From assembly GCA_019633425.1 (NCBI GenBank), contig WSUB01000058.1:1-64000 (forward strand): a DNA stretch of 64,000 nt, given 5' to 3'. How positions within the stretch are numbered: position 1 is the stretch's first letter; each line of letters opens with the position of its first letter. The position numbers and the translations under genes were made by a program. This document shows, piece after piece, positions 1-12,280 of the stretch. Below the pieces are notes generated by a model that made no database searches, was not told the origin of the DNA, and saw nothing but the letters and a program-made list of their open reading frames with translations. The DNA comes from Tulasnella sp. 424. Its lineage: Eukaryota > Basidiomycota > Agaricomycetes > Cantharellales > Tulasnellaceae.

Positions 1-98
1 CTACAATGTAAATAGATATCGATATTTACATATATATAACACTCTGTGCACCATTTTGTCGTTTAGAAGGGGTCGTTGAGGGTGGTCGCCGATCGTGA

Positions 99-1315
99 TT
101 GTCGATCGGAGGTCGGCAATCGGAATCGGCGATCGTGACACAAACGGCGCGCCATAACAAGGAACTTGTTCCCGTCATCGAAGCTTTAGTGGGACGCTTC
201 TCACTGCTATGGGACCGAGTATTGACCGACATACATCCAGACAATGATGACGATGAACTCCCAGGAAGAAAGAAGACGGACGGGCTGTATGGGTGGGTCG
301 CAAGTGAGGAGCATCCAAAACCGTCATGGTCGGATCGGGGGAGCATGAGTGAAGAGGAGTTCGACAAGCTAAATCAAGCATACGAGGAGAATAAGACCAT
401 CAGTTTACCTTGGGTGGATGAGAAGGGGTATCATGAAAGCGGGCAAGACGTCACTGAGCGAAATGTAACGTATTCAATCCAAGGGAAGACGGTACAAGTC
501 ATCGTCAAGCTAGCCAATATACACCTGGTTTGTACTCCAACCCCTCGTGCCTCCTATGCTCTAACTTTATTCCCCGATTCAACGCAACATCTGGTCTTTT
601 CTAGAGTCCAGATCAGCCCGAATACCCAGGTGGAAACTGGCACGTGGAGGGAATGGCCAACGAACGGATCGTCGCTTCGGGGATTTACTACTACGACTGC
701 AGCAACATCACCGATAGTCATATTACATTCCGAGTGGCCGTCAATTTTGAAGCTCATAACTATGAACAAGGCGATGGAGATGGAATCGAACTGACGTGGG
801 GCCTGGAATAGTACGCCGCTTTTTGGTATTTCCTTGTGAACAGTTGCTGAAAACCGCTCTCGTTATTCTCCCGGACCTGAAGTGGCCAAGAAAGCAATCA
901 AGTTGTTGGTGCGGTAAAGACATCTGTCAACCGATGCATTGCTTTCCCAAACATATATCAGCATCAAGTCTCCTCATTCAAGCTTGTCGACCCCACAAAA
1001 CCAGGCTATCGCAAGATTCTCGCCTTATTCCTGGTCGACCCAGAAACCCGAGTTCCGTCAACGACAGATATTGCTCCTCAGCAAAGTCATTGGACCCGTC
1101 AGGCATTGTACGAGTCATTTGTCAAGGAGGATCATAGCGCAAAGGTCCCACTGCCCCAAGAACTGGCGGATATGGTGGCGGACAGTGTCAACAGTGTGAT
1201 GACTTTGGCGGAGGCCAAAGCCTATCGAGAGCAACTGATGGACGAGAGGACAGCCTTGGTTGGAGAAGTGAACGAGCAGCATTTTTGTACTGAGTTCAAT
1301 TTCTGCGAGCATTGA
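99..1315 (+). CDS. DUF4246-family protein, C-terminal part only, possibly disrupted
   Basis: The reading frame encodes the conserved C-terminal half of fungal DUF4246 proteins, a family of unknown function. Landmarks in order are the VQVIVKLANIHL segment, an intron of about 77 bp (donor at 528, acceptor ending at 604), the GGNWHVEGMANERIVASG block, then YYYDC and VNFEAHNYEQ up to TWGLE, where an in-frame TAG follows. A later segment from about 915 resumes the family signature CIAFPNIYQHQVSSFKLVDP, then KILALFLVDP and PQQSHW, ending at TGA 1313-1315. The stretch between (about 795-915) fits no clean splice: one piece reads as codons in a third frame and the join needs a shift. The N-terminal half is absent, and an in-frame stop at 96-98 precedes the region, so an exon boundary, the window edge or a truncation lies there. 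Family assignment is solid; whether the gene is functional is open. Confidence 0.72.
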
Positions 1316-3623
1316 ATCATTTCCCAGTCTATTGTATTAGAGAAGTATGTTACATTTTATCCGCCTTTCTAGGAGCCTCGTACGATAGCCGCGGCGTAAC
1401 TCCACCCGACGCATGCTACAGTGTGCACCGAACCGCCCAATTTTCCTTATCTGTAATACACATAAACTGGATCGGAATCTCGAGCCTGAAGGCGGAACCA
1501 TTCTTGTTGATGTGTTTAATAAACCCAAATTCATCGTACTCCTTCCCCGATGCGCGTTACTTTATGTCGCGCCTTGTTCTCTCTGACGAGGTACCAACGG
1601 ATGAACAGGATCACTGGTATACAAATATCGGAGACGAAAGTGGACTGAGCAAGACCCAATACAAGGTCAACAAGGCTGGGCGGGGGATAAGGTAGTCAGG
1701 AGTATGATATACCAGCTCGATGATCCATGGAACGGTGCTACGAGGGCGGCACTTCTCCTTCCAGAACTCAGAGGCTAGCACTTGTCCTGAGCGGGGCAAA
1801 GATTATTAGACTTGCCCTCGGTTCCGAAAAGGAGGGCTTGTCCTGAATGATAATCATCACGCGCACCCAACGCTGCCTTTGTCCAGAAAAGAGAGAGACG
1901 AGAGAGAGCCGGAAGTAAATGGCTCTTGAAGGTTGCTTGCCCAAGTTTGCCCCGCACCACTGAATTGTCCCCCCCCCCCCGACTTGTCCTTTTCAATTGG
2001 TCTCATTCTCTGCCGTAAGAGTTCGATAATAATTAACTTGTCCCTCTAGAATTCCTTTCTGGTTCAACAACTCGCCGGATTTCGCACCCTTCTCTCTCAT
2101 GTCATCGGAGACCCCGCTGCCCCTCCGCCTTTCGACTTGTCCATTAATCCTTCGGCTCCACATTTGTTCCGACCTCCCCCGCTTTAAATTCCGCAGTCTC
2201 CCAAAATCACATTAGAAGCTTTGGATAGTCAAACACATTCGTTTGCAACTCAGCAGTCTGGCCACCGAAAAATCCTAAGTCACCCGACCGTTCCTCCCTT
2301 GCCATGGAGAGTAGCTTTACATAAACAACCAGACCGTGCAATGCAAAGTCCTTCTCGTTATAGGTGCACTCAATACACGCGTCTAAATTACTTCCCACCT
2401 GGTATGCCCAGCCTATCTGCGCGACCTCTGCTACATATTACCTCGCCGCGGATGAGCCCGACTTGCTAATTTGCATCTTGAGATCTCAAAGTTCAGAACG
2501 AAACCTGACTCGCGCGAAAGAAAACAAAAAAAAGGGCAAGCTATGGACGTTTGTTGTGGAAAAAGGTCCGGTTCCTGGGGACCCGCGCCGCAGATCTGGC
2601 TGTACCTGGTTCGCCCTCGCCTTGCAGACTCTTTGGACGCGTGAGGATCAGTAGAGTGAATTTTGACCTATGCTTTGATTTGCCGATACCCATAAGGACC
2701 TGAGCCGACTGTGCATCGCCATTTGAATTACTCTCAGCCTCATTGTCGCATCCACGCTCATAGAAGTCCTCGTGCGGCGAGGGTGGGGGCGATTGTCAGT
2801 CATCGAGTCTCAAGTCGTCCTCTCCGCGAGCTTGCCTTTTGTCGCCTGCCACTTCAAAGCCCCTCAAAGTTCTAGCTCTAGTTGAAAGGTAGTGAAGTGC
2901 GCTAGGACTGCTACGCGCACACAGGAGGCTGGTAAAACCTTAAAGGTCGGAGAATGTGGTTTCTCCTTCAAGGTAACGTACCATCAGCCCTACACCGGTC
3001 GCCTGCAACAGAAGTTAACGAAGTTAGAGATTTTGAATGTTCACGGTACCTCTACCCGTTGAGATATTAACTATTCGCGGTGCTGCTTCTTGCTAGATGC
3101 TATGTGTTGGTACCAGTGGGCTTGGGACAGAACCGAGGGATGCTATAGCTTAAATCTAAAGGAGCTCGAGTAGTGAGAAAGACGGACGCGGGGTGGAAGT
3201 TTTGACAGGCTTACATGTATGATGGTCTCGTGCAAGCGAGATGGTAGATAGTAATCGCGAAAGTTTATTTTCTTATGTGGGCAATACTGATAATTCCGTT
3301 CGTTTGTACCTGTTTAATGAGCAGGGAGTGGGCACTCGCACTGCCGACTTTCCGATGAAGCGAATATTTTTCCAGACCGACGCTGGTGTTCTGGTTGTCT
3401 CGACGTGAGCTTGAGTCGCACGGGAATAAACCCATGACCGGACCCGACGGTCAATCGATACCTATCGGTCCATCGTTTCATCTGAACCGAAGGACCGTGG
3501 ATAGCGAATTGAGAACAATAGACATGAGAAATGAGCAACCCGAATCGTATAGCTAATCAATTACATGTCAATTGGGCAAGAGTCGTGAGAGGAAGACAAT
3601 CCCACATCTATACAACTAGCAAA
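1316..3623. other. Gene-poor region with low-complexity CTTGTCC motifs
   Basis: I see no supportable gene. The heptamer CTTGTCC occurs five times between 1781 and 2142, with near-matches, next to a run of 14 C at about 1967-1980. A 127-codon open frame at 1312-1695 has no recognisable similarity. The rest contains only short frames. Confidence 0.5.
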
Positions 3624-6600
3624 TCAGAGGTCGAGTATCTGAGAAACATCGAAAAAGGCAAGGTTCTTGTTACAAAGGACAATAAGTGTCTTTCTAGAGA
3701 GGATAACCTGACATTTGGTAGTTCCCCAGTATGGTGAATGAAGCCAAAATAGACGGGAGGAGAAGACTGTTATCCAATGATCTTGAAACCCTAGAGTTGA
3801 ACGGCCGAGAAGATCGGATGGAGTGTGAAGTCTTTGATGTGTGGTGGCATCCCATGCAGCGAAACCGCCATCCCCATAATTTGCCACGATATGGTTGCCA
3901 TTGGACGAGAAGCGGACGGACCTCACCCAGTCACTGTGGCCTGTGAGTGGACTCCCGAGCGCCATTCGGGCCTGCAGGTCCCAAAGTCGAACCGTTTTGT
4001 CGTCGGATCCGGATGCCACAAGCCTGCCATCGGGTGAGAAGCAGACAGACCTAACCAAACTACTGTGACCCTTGAGTGGTGCACCAACGCCCGTTCTGGT
4101 GTGAGGATCCCAAAGTCGAATTGTGTCATCAAAGGATCCGGATGCCAGAAGCGTGCCATCGGGTGAGAAACAGACGGACCAAACCGAGCTATCATGGCCC
4201 GTGAGTGGTTTGCCGACCTCTTCTCCGGTTCGAGGATCCCAAAGTCGAATACTCCTGTCGCCGGATCCAGATGCCAGAAGCTTGCCATCGGGCGAGAAGC
4301 AGACAGACTCAACCCAGTTGCTGTGACCCGTGAGGGGCTCACAGACCGCCGTTCCAGTCTGCGGATCCCAAATTCGAATTGTCTTGTCGTTGGAGCCGGA
4401 TGCCAAAAGCTTGCCATGGGGTGAGAAGCAGAGGGAGATAACGTCTCGGCTGTGACCCGTGAGTGGTTCACCAACCACCGCTCCGGTCTGACAATCCCAA
4501 AGCGAAACTGCTCCGTCACAGGATCCAGATGCCAGATACATGCCATCTGGTGACAAGCAGATGGACTGAACTGATTTTCTGCGACCCGTAAGTGGCTCAG
4601 CAACCGTCATTCCGGTCTGAGGATCCCAAAGTCGAATTGTCTTGTCATGGGATCCAGATGCCAGAAGCTTGCCATCGGGCGAAAAGCACAAGGAGGAAAC
4701 CCAAGCACTGTGGCCGTCGAATGGTTCACCAACTGCGGTTCCAGTCTGAGGATCCCAGAGTTGGATTGTCTTTTCGGATCCGGATGCCAGAAGCTTTCCA
4801 ACGGGCGAGAAACAGACAGACATGACAAGGTTGTTGTGACTGGCTAGTGGTTCACCGACAGCAGTTCCGGTCTGAGGATCCCAAAGTCGAACTGTCCAGT
4901 CATCAGATCCGGATGCCAGAAGCTTGCCGTCGGGTGAAAAGCAGACGGCCCTAACCCAATCACGGTGGCCCTCGAGCGGTTTACAGACCGGCGTTCCGGT
5001 CTGAGAGTCCCAGAGTCGGATTGTCGCGTCGTTTGATCCGGATGCTAGAAGCCTGCCGTCGGGCGAGAAGCAGACGGGCATGACGTACTCGCTGTGACCC
5101 GTGAGCGGTTCACCGACCGCCGTTCCGGTCTGAGGATCCCAAAGTCGAATTGTCTCGTCCAGGGATCCGGATGCCAGAAGCCTGCCATCGGGTGAGAAAC
5201 AGACGGACTGAACTGACTGGCTGTGACGCTTGAGTGGCTCGCCGACTGTCATTCCGGTCGTCGGGTCCCAGAATCGAATCGTCCGGTCGTCGGATCCGGA
5301 TGCTAGACGCCTGCCATCGGGTGTGAAGCAGACGGACGTAACCGAGTCGCTGTGACCCGTAAGTGGTTCACCGATCGCTGTCCCGGTCTGAGGATCCCAG
5401 AGTTGAATGGTGTTGTCATTGGATCCACATGCTAGAAGCTTGCCATCCGGGGAAAATGCAACTGCGTTCACCCGGGCACCGGTCGATCGAGTCCAGAGAT
5501 TCGATGGCCAACCTGAAGTCTGGTGGCCTTGAAGAGTTCGAACCTTCGCGTGTTTGCCGTACAGGTTCCATATTTCCGTCTTTACAGGACAATGAGGAAG
5601 CGCTGAAGCATATATATGGAGGGGTCCGAATGAAATCGGCTCCGAGAACATGGTGATGAAACGCTGAACGTCATTCCATAATGTGGCGAGTGACTTGAAC
5701 TCGGATCCTTCAACGGGGCATTGCTATGAGCTTCAATCAGTTCACCTGCCAGATTCAAAGTGTTGAACCTAAGTATTTTACTCACTGAACACCATTGATA
5801 CACACCCTTTGCCGTTCGAATTGCATTTGTAGTAGCTCCGACTAGGCTCATGACCTCAAGCCAGCACATGACCCTCTCCGTGCTGAATAATTTGAAATCG
5901 GCTTCTATCGTAGTGCTAGCATTGGTGCCCGGGTTTCGCCACTTTATTCCCTCCATCAGATGAACGGACCATGATTGGCAGCAATACTGAAGGGTCTTGG
6001 GCACCTCCCGTTCCGCAATGCCCTGAACCTCCAAGTTTGCTTTCGAAAGGTCTGACAGGCTACAAATGTTCGCCTTCAGACGTCTTAGCATGGTTCTAAG
6101 ACACAAGCCTGCTAGCTGTTGATTATACTGAATGATATTGATGTAGTAAGGCTTCCCCTCGCATCGAACCTCGCTGACTAGAAGATCGTGGATAGAGGTA
6201 TGCATCAGGCGTAGTGGTTCATTGGACGATGTTGAGATGAACAGGAGGGAGCTGAGGTCGACGAGAATGTCCTTGCGCAGGAACAGCACGATGTCCGCCT
6301 CGTCCATCTCCTCGAATAATTTGTTATTCCCGTACAGGCCGGAAACGACGTCGAGGGAGACTGGATACGGCGCCACTACAAGGGTCCCCAATATTTGGTG
6401 CAATAGATCTTTTCGTTCTCGGTCTAGCTTGAAGCTATTAAATGCCTTTGCGAGGATCTGGTGGTACAGGTCATCAAGCCCGCTCCACCTCGAAGGGTGT
6501 TTCAGTAGTTCTCGCAATCGATCCACGGGCGACCCGCTCTCCATATACGTGATTGCTGTGCGGGCCCACTGGAATAGACCTTGGGACATGTCCACTAGCC

Positions 6601-8873
6601 GGCTGACGTCGTCCGATGATGGCCAGGTATCCGGCACGTCGGGGTCAGAGTCCCGGATTTGCTCACAGGCTTGTTGAATGAATCGCTCTAGGTCGCCTGA
6701 GACATCGAGAGCCACGTCCAGGTCCTCTGTGCGCCATTGCTTGGGCTCGAGAACACGAAGCAGATGCGCCTCCGGACGAGATGTGAGGAGGAATTTGACG
6801 TTGGCGGGGAATGATGAAGAGTGTCGATCAATGAGCCGGACAAAGTCCGCAGCGTCCTTCGGGTCATCGCATTCATCGAGGGCGTCAACAACAATGAGGA
6901 TGGGGTAGTGTTGATTGTAAAGCTTCGTTAATGCAGTCACAAATAGTGTCTTGAACTGCTCTTCAAGTCGTTTGTCGGCGATATCCTCGTTCTCCCGCAC
7001 ACTCTCGAGGACCGCATTTCTGACCTCTGGCACCAAGCTGCCTGCGAGCTGCCTGGCGAGAGCACCAACAAAACGCGTGTTTGTCGTGTTCTGTCCCCGA
7101 CGGAAGTGGAAGATCGCGCAGGAGGCTCGGCAATTCCAGTTCTGAGCCACTGTTGAAGCAATCGTTGACTTCCCTCGGCCGACCATCCCGCGGATCCATA
7201 GAACCCGGTCATCGGTAGACGAATTCCGTATCCAGGCGTCGATCCGCTCCAGTATCCCCACTCTGGTCCCCGGAAAGCAAACAACATCCTCAACCGTATT
7301 TCCTCGTGCTCCGTATTTTCCATCTCCAAGGCATTTAAGAAGGCGACGTTGTTTTTCTTGGACTTTGTTACTTTCTGAGGTCTGGGGTCAGAGAGCTACG
7401 GTGTCGAAGAGTTGAGGGAACTCACTCAGATCGATTACGATACTTCGTATGTCGGTACCCACGAGGAGCTGGTCGCAGGCAAATTTAGCCGGCCAGCATC
7501 TCAAAGACAGAGTGTCGCTGCACTGACTTGTAATTCCTCCACGGCCTTCTGGATCGTTCCCTGATAAGCCTTTAATGCTTCCGCGTGGTCGCGAGAGTGA
7601 AAGGCTTTGTCAAAGCGACCCAAGGCCTCCCATTCTTTTACTTCGGCGTGCATTTTAAGGAGCTCTCTGGTCGAAGCGTAAGTACACGTAATCAAAGAAA
7701 TGATAGTAACGTACCTTTGCAAGTCCTCTATATGGTTCACTATACCTTCCCCATGAATATCGTTCGGGTTCTTGGTGAAGTTTGCAAGCAGTGTGGATAG
7801 CTTTGTCGTTTGTGAACCCAGATCCTTTGCCACGTCGTCGTTTCTGTCCATAGTCTGAAATGCTCTCGTCAGGGTTAAACGTAAAGAATGACATCGGGCT
7901 TAACCTACCTGAATCGATTCCACAAATGCCAATCCTACCTTGGCAGCAGCCCCGACGAAGTTCCCAGCGACAGGAATGGATCCAGACGCAATTTCTATGC
8001 CTTTGAAAGTCTTTCTGGCTCCGGTGAGAGCTTCTGCGCGAGTCGGACGTCGAGATTCCCTGTCCTCGGGAACATATGATGGTGATTTTTGAGTTGGGAA
8101 TGCACCGGGAGTCGAATCGGTCGAACCGGTCTCTTGGCCTGTGGGCATTGCTTGAGCGTTGAAAGGCGGTGCACCCGTTTTCCCGGCGGTTGCCAGAGTC
8201 AACTGAGTATGTGATCCAGGAAGTACTCCAGAGGTAACAAGGTCCTCCGCTGAATAAACATGACATGAGTTCTCCGGCGAAGGAGCCCTGACTCGGTCCT
8301 TCTTACCCCTTTTCCGGTCATGCTCCAAGCACTCCTTCAAGAAGACGCATGAGACAGAGCGAGCCCGAAAAGAAGGCTCGTCCACGTACATTGAAAGATA
8401 CCACGATTTGGGACACATCGTCTTGGCAGGTTTGGAGAAGTAGAGTGCATTTGCTTGGGCGGTTAGACGCAAACGATTTGATACGCTCGAGGATTCTCCA
8501 TCTCTGCATCCCCGACTTGGATGACTCGTCTTTTAATCGTGAATGGACGTCGTCCAGGGTTCTGATCGAGAAACGTTAGCACGAGCCGACTGTTTTTCAG
8601 AACACCAAACACACCGTATGTATTGTTCGACGAGGTCTCGCAGTTCTCGAGAAATACTGATGGTGTCGTTAGGAATACCTGGTGAGGACTTGACGGCGTT
8701 TAGCAAGGCCTTCGCGGCCTCTTTTGATTCCGATGACCACTTGGTGCCCTAGACCGAGGTGAGTTACCGACAGCCGTGCATAAACGAAGTAGACTTACGT
8801 TGAGGATTGATTCTATTGTTCTTTGCAAAGATTCGACTCTCTCGCTAGGTCTTGGGTCTTGGGCGCTGTTCAT
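3624..8873 (-). CDS. NLR-like receptor: helical N-terminus, NACHT NTPase, 13 WD40 repeats
   Basis: Fungal STAND receptor of the NACHT-WD40 type, in its family a nucleotide-switched signalling protein linked to non-self recognition and regulated cell death. The N-terminus (8873 down to about 7430) is spread over at least six exons and is helical. After a first helical stretch comes a segment with SIPVAGNFVGAAAKVG, HIEDLQRELLKMHAEV and VEELQLLVGTDI that resembles the MLKL-like four-helix domain of agaric NLRs. CFPGTRVGILERIDAWI leads into NACHT: Walker A GMVGRGKST, Walker B ILIVVDALDECDD, then LTSRPE. A 62-bp intron (5724-5785) joins NACHT to the repeats. Twelve near-identical WD repeats plus a degenerate thirteenth follow, then a short tail ending DVSQILDL. 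Resolved introns are 7375-7425, 7469-7527, 7667-7714 and 7855-7908. The splice near 8240-8385 and the start (ATG at 8871-8873) are uncertain. No stop or frameshift is forced, so it looks intact. Confidence 0.88.
3880..5490 (-). repeat. Tandem array of about 129-bp WD40-coding repeats
   Basis: Each unit encodes about 43 residues around the core VCFSPDGKLLASGS and TIRLWDPQTG. Neighbouring units are highly alike at the DNA level, with the same phrases (for example GGATCCGGATGCCAGAAG) recurring through the array. Unit six is one residue short. This pattern suggests recent amplification or concerted evolution of the ligand-sensing half of the receptor. Confidence 0.9.
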
Positions 8874-9686
8874 CGGAGTCCCAGGCAATCGACTCGAAGT
8901 CAACAGCGACTTTGCGGCCGGCTGTCTGTCAGCTACTGTCGATATATCGCTCGTAGCGATGGTTTAAGATCCGGAAAGGCAGAAACAGTACTAGAGCAGC
9001 AGTGGTGCAAGAGGAAGTGGTTGACTGTGATCGCCTCACTGCCTCATGGGAAACCCGCGCTTCGATTCGAAATTTCCGCCGAGGCGGTTCAAGCGAGAGT
9101 GACATCAATTGCAGTAGGGTTAGCGTAGAAACGCTGGACTTAGAATTACCCTCATCTCTCGTGAGTTGTTCTCATTCCCAGAACCCGGTGGTATGGTAGG
9201 GTGATGGGTCTTTCTCACCATTGCTATTAGGCGCCCATGGCCTCCGCGTGATCCGTCGCTGTCATCTGTATAGTACGTGTCGCCCTTTTGACTTTCTCTC
9301 CTTGTTTGTCAGCCTTTTGTTTGGTTCCATTGCTTCTCGCTCGCGTCGTATACGAAGTATCATCCTTCTTTGGATCCATAAATATTGGCCCCGGGCTACC
9401 TATAACCGCATCTAGTAAGCGGTCATTGCCGATGTTGATGGAATACCATAGAAAAATCCCAACGCCGCATTCGGGTACGGTATGCCGAGAGTCCAAGGAC
9501 AAGCTCCCCGCGCGTGCGGGACGCCAAGAGTCCAAGGTCAAACTCCGCGCGCCGCACGGCCCACCCCTCTACCCAACGCTGAAACCCCCACCTCAGATTT
9601 CGGAATTAGAGCTTTCTGAGGGCCTCCTAGGGCTCCTAGGGCTTCATAGAGGTGGTTAATAGACTGAAACTGGGCTAATACACCAA
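8874..9686. other. Intergenic region between divergent NLR and TPR-kinase genes
   Basis: No gene supported. Codon-like sequence continues a little above the chosen NLR start (to about 8950) before an in-frame stop, so the NLR start could lie further upstream behind an intron. The motif GAGAGTCCAAG / CAAGAGTCCAAG is repeated at about 9487-9540. Open frames at 9227-9541 and 9288-9659 have no recognisable similarity. Confidence 0.4.
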
Positions 9687-11407
9687 ATGGGCACCAACGG
9701 AAGAATCGGAATAACAGAGACTAAGTCGACCTCATACTGGTTGGGCGAAATATACCGTATGCGAGCCGACTACCCGAGTGCCGCGCGATCCTTTATTCAA
9801 GCGCAGAAAATATGCGGTATCAAAGACGATAAACCTGCTCTTGCCGACACATCATACTGGCTCGGTCAAGTTTACCGCCACCAATCCAAACACGCCGAGG
9901 CCGTAGAGTCCTTCATCGAGGCCATTGGCATGTACGAGACTAAAAAAATCAACGGGGTCTTGCAGACTCATCGTATTGGTTGGGAATCGTCTATCGGCTC
10001 CTATCGAACTTCAAATCAGCCACGCAGTCACTTTTCCTGGCCAAAGTCAACTATACTATTATCGACGATGAAAAAAATCTAGCAGACACGCTATACCAGC
10101 TAGCCCAAGTGGACCGCACCTCTTCCCGGAACGTTGAGGCGGAGCGGTTCTTAGTCGAGGCTAGGGCCATTTCTACTCGCATCGACTACGGGGACTGTCA
10201 TGAGCGGGCATCTCGTGCTCTAGATGAAATCAGGGCTGCTCGGATGCAGCAGGTCATCACAAACTTGGATATAACCTCTCCTTCAAGTACTCAGAATTTC
10301 AGTAAAGAGACAGGGGTGAAACAGGAGGCGCAGGTAAATCCGGCAGTAACTGTTTGTGAAGGAGATTCACGCGAACTGAACTCTACGAACGCCTCGGACA
10401 TCGGACCACTGATCTACGGGATATCTCTCAATCCCGTCTCCACCAGTGGGAAGTTCGGCGATGTGTTCGAGGGTCGCCACAAGGAGGTAGGCAGAGTTGC
10501 CCTTAAACGACCCAGGCTGGACGACTCAGACAACAGGGAAGACATAATCAGGGTACGAATCCATTGAAGTGCTGTAAAACTAATCAAACTAAGAAATTTC
10601 TTTCTCCAGCGGTTTTTGAGAGAGCCTGATACATGGGGCCGGCTTGAACACACTCACGTACTCAAATTTATGGGTACTATCAATCGGGGCGGCTGGCTTT
10701 ACCTTGTGAGCCCGTCCATGGAAAACGGGAACTTGATCAGATATATCAAGGAACACCCATCTGTTAACCGGATCCGATTAGTGAGGCTCTATTCTATCGG
10801 GAGCTAACCCAGACCGGGACCCTCACTCATTCTTCCCCTTTCCCCCTTTCCGGGTTTTCAAATGCAGCTCCGCGAAACCGCCGATGGGATCAATTACCTG
10901 CACACAATGGATATCATCCACGGAGACATAGAAGGTCCGAACATCCTTATCAGCAACGAAGGAGGCGTGTTGCTTTGCGATTTTGGCCTATCGAAGATGA
11001 AAGGTTCAGCAACATCGACATGCATGAGGGGGGCGGGTAGCACGTTCTGGATGGGTCCGGAGCTATTGCAAGAGGAGCCCGGGCCCAAGGCTTTTGAGAG
11101 CGATGTTTACGCCTTCGGGATGACTATCGCAGAGGCTAGTGCTGATTAATTGGCAAAGACGACGATACTTGCTTACAAGCACTTCACGTACATTCAGATA
11201 CTGGTCGGCAAAGCTCCTTTCTTAGCCCTACTCGCCGTCCTCGTAGAGAACAAGCGCCCTGCGAAGGAGCCTAAAGCATCTCCGGCGGGAATTTCCTATG
11301 AGAATACTTGGGAAATTGCAGACGCCTGCTGGGCGAAGGATCCCTCAAGCCGGATTTCTATGGCGAATGCGCTGCATCGGCTTCGCGGAGACGGCGCGAC
11401 TTGGTAA
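9687..11407 (+). pseudogene. TPR + TKL-type protein kinase gene with a one-base frameshift
   Basis: The 5' part encodes at least three TPR units built on DTSYWLGQVYR-like helices. The 3' part is a complete kinase domain: glycine-loop remnant GKFGDVFEG, VALKRP lysine, YLHTMDIIHGDIEGPNIL catalytic loop, CDFGLSK, a GPELL activation-loop end, and ACWAKDP. HRD is HGD, common in fungal TKL kinases, and the usual K of DIKGANIL is E. Introns are 10553-10609, 10781-10867 and 11135-11197; the last has a non-canonical GC donor (GAG/GCTAGT). The TPR frame breaks at an A7 run (9942-9948): one extra base would join the two halves and make the total 505 codons. It could be a decayed gene, an assembly error or a real +1 event. 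Family members combine protein-binding repeats with kinase output, probably in signalling. Confidence 0.75.
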
Positions 11408-12280
11408 TAAGCACTCACGTCGAATCATCTAGCAACTGTTGCTCTTTGTGCACATCTGATAACCGAGAATGAGGGAATAAAATATGGACTTAGTATAGCC
11501 CTATCAATTCTGGCTCGGATCTTTTGCCTGATAAAGCGACGGAAAGCCAGGACGCTGGACAAGAATTCGATGTCGCTCAGCTGAGCCAAAATACGTCTTG
11601 TGGCAGAAACCGACGTTGAAAAATCACGAGCTATATTAGCGGTAAGCAATCTGATGTTCGATATCTTCTGCAGCCATGAAGCGCAGAAGATAAGCGGGAA
11701 AAGAGAGATTGGGGCATTCCCACCGCACATGGCGTCTGCAAACGGTTCTCTATGGGCTAGGCTGAGAAAGCTGAAGGCCGCACTGAGTGAGCGACATCGG
11801 CAGAGGAAATAGGATTTCTGAAGAGGGGGTAGAGAGGTTGAACTTTGGACGTCTATCAGCATTTTCAGTCGCGACGTGGTCCCTCGACAATGTTCGTCCA
11901 GCCCATTGTGGAGAAGAGTAACCATTACTGGCCCTTTACGGGACTTTAATCCCTTGGGCCTGCCCAACGCCCTGAGGTATAATCTTGGGGACAACACTAG
12001 ATCTGCGTTCCAAACAATCTTTGGAGGCATTTTGTGGAATGGAGGAGCGCATCGCACCACCAAGTCGAACAAACAAGGTTAGTTAGATTCTGAACTGTTA
12101 CCGGACCACCGCGACCTCCCTCATCGCAGTCGGCAGCGTGAAACGAGCTCTTCTCCGTATGACGCCGGGTGAACGGCTTCTTGAGTGGGAGAAAGAGGAC
12201 TGTTGGAAGTAGGCATGATGGAGTTCGAAGGGAGGGCGCAGAATGAGATAAATGGAGGAGGAGCGGACTTGGTGGAGGGT
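11408..12280. other. Region without a supportable gene
   Basis: A 215-codon open frame on the minus strand (11425-12072) is the only long one. It has no domain, no homology that I recognise and no intron-exon signature, so I do not call it a gene. Confidence 0.4.

Noticed and set aside
3923..4603. 226-codon minus-strand frame inside the WD40 array, and several plus-strand frames there
   Set aside because: Alternative-frame shadows of the WD repeats; their own periodicity comes from the 129-bp repeat.
11425..12072. 215-codon minus-strand open frame
   Set aside because: No domain or family resemblance, no intron structure typical of neighbours, and composition like random GC-balanced DNA.
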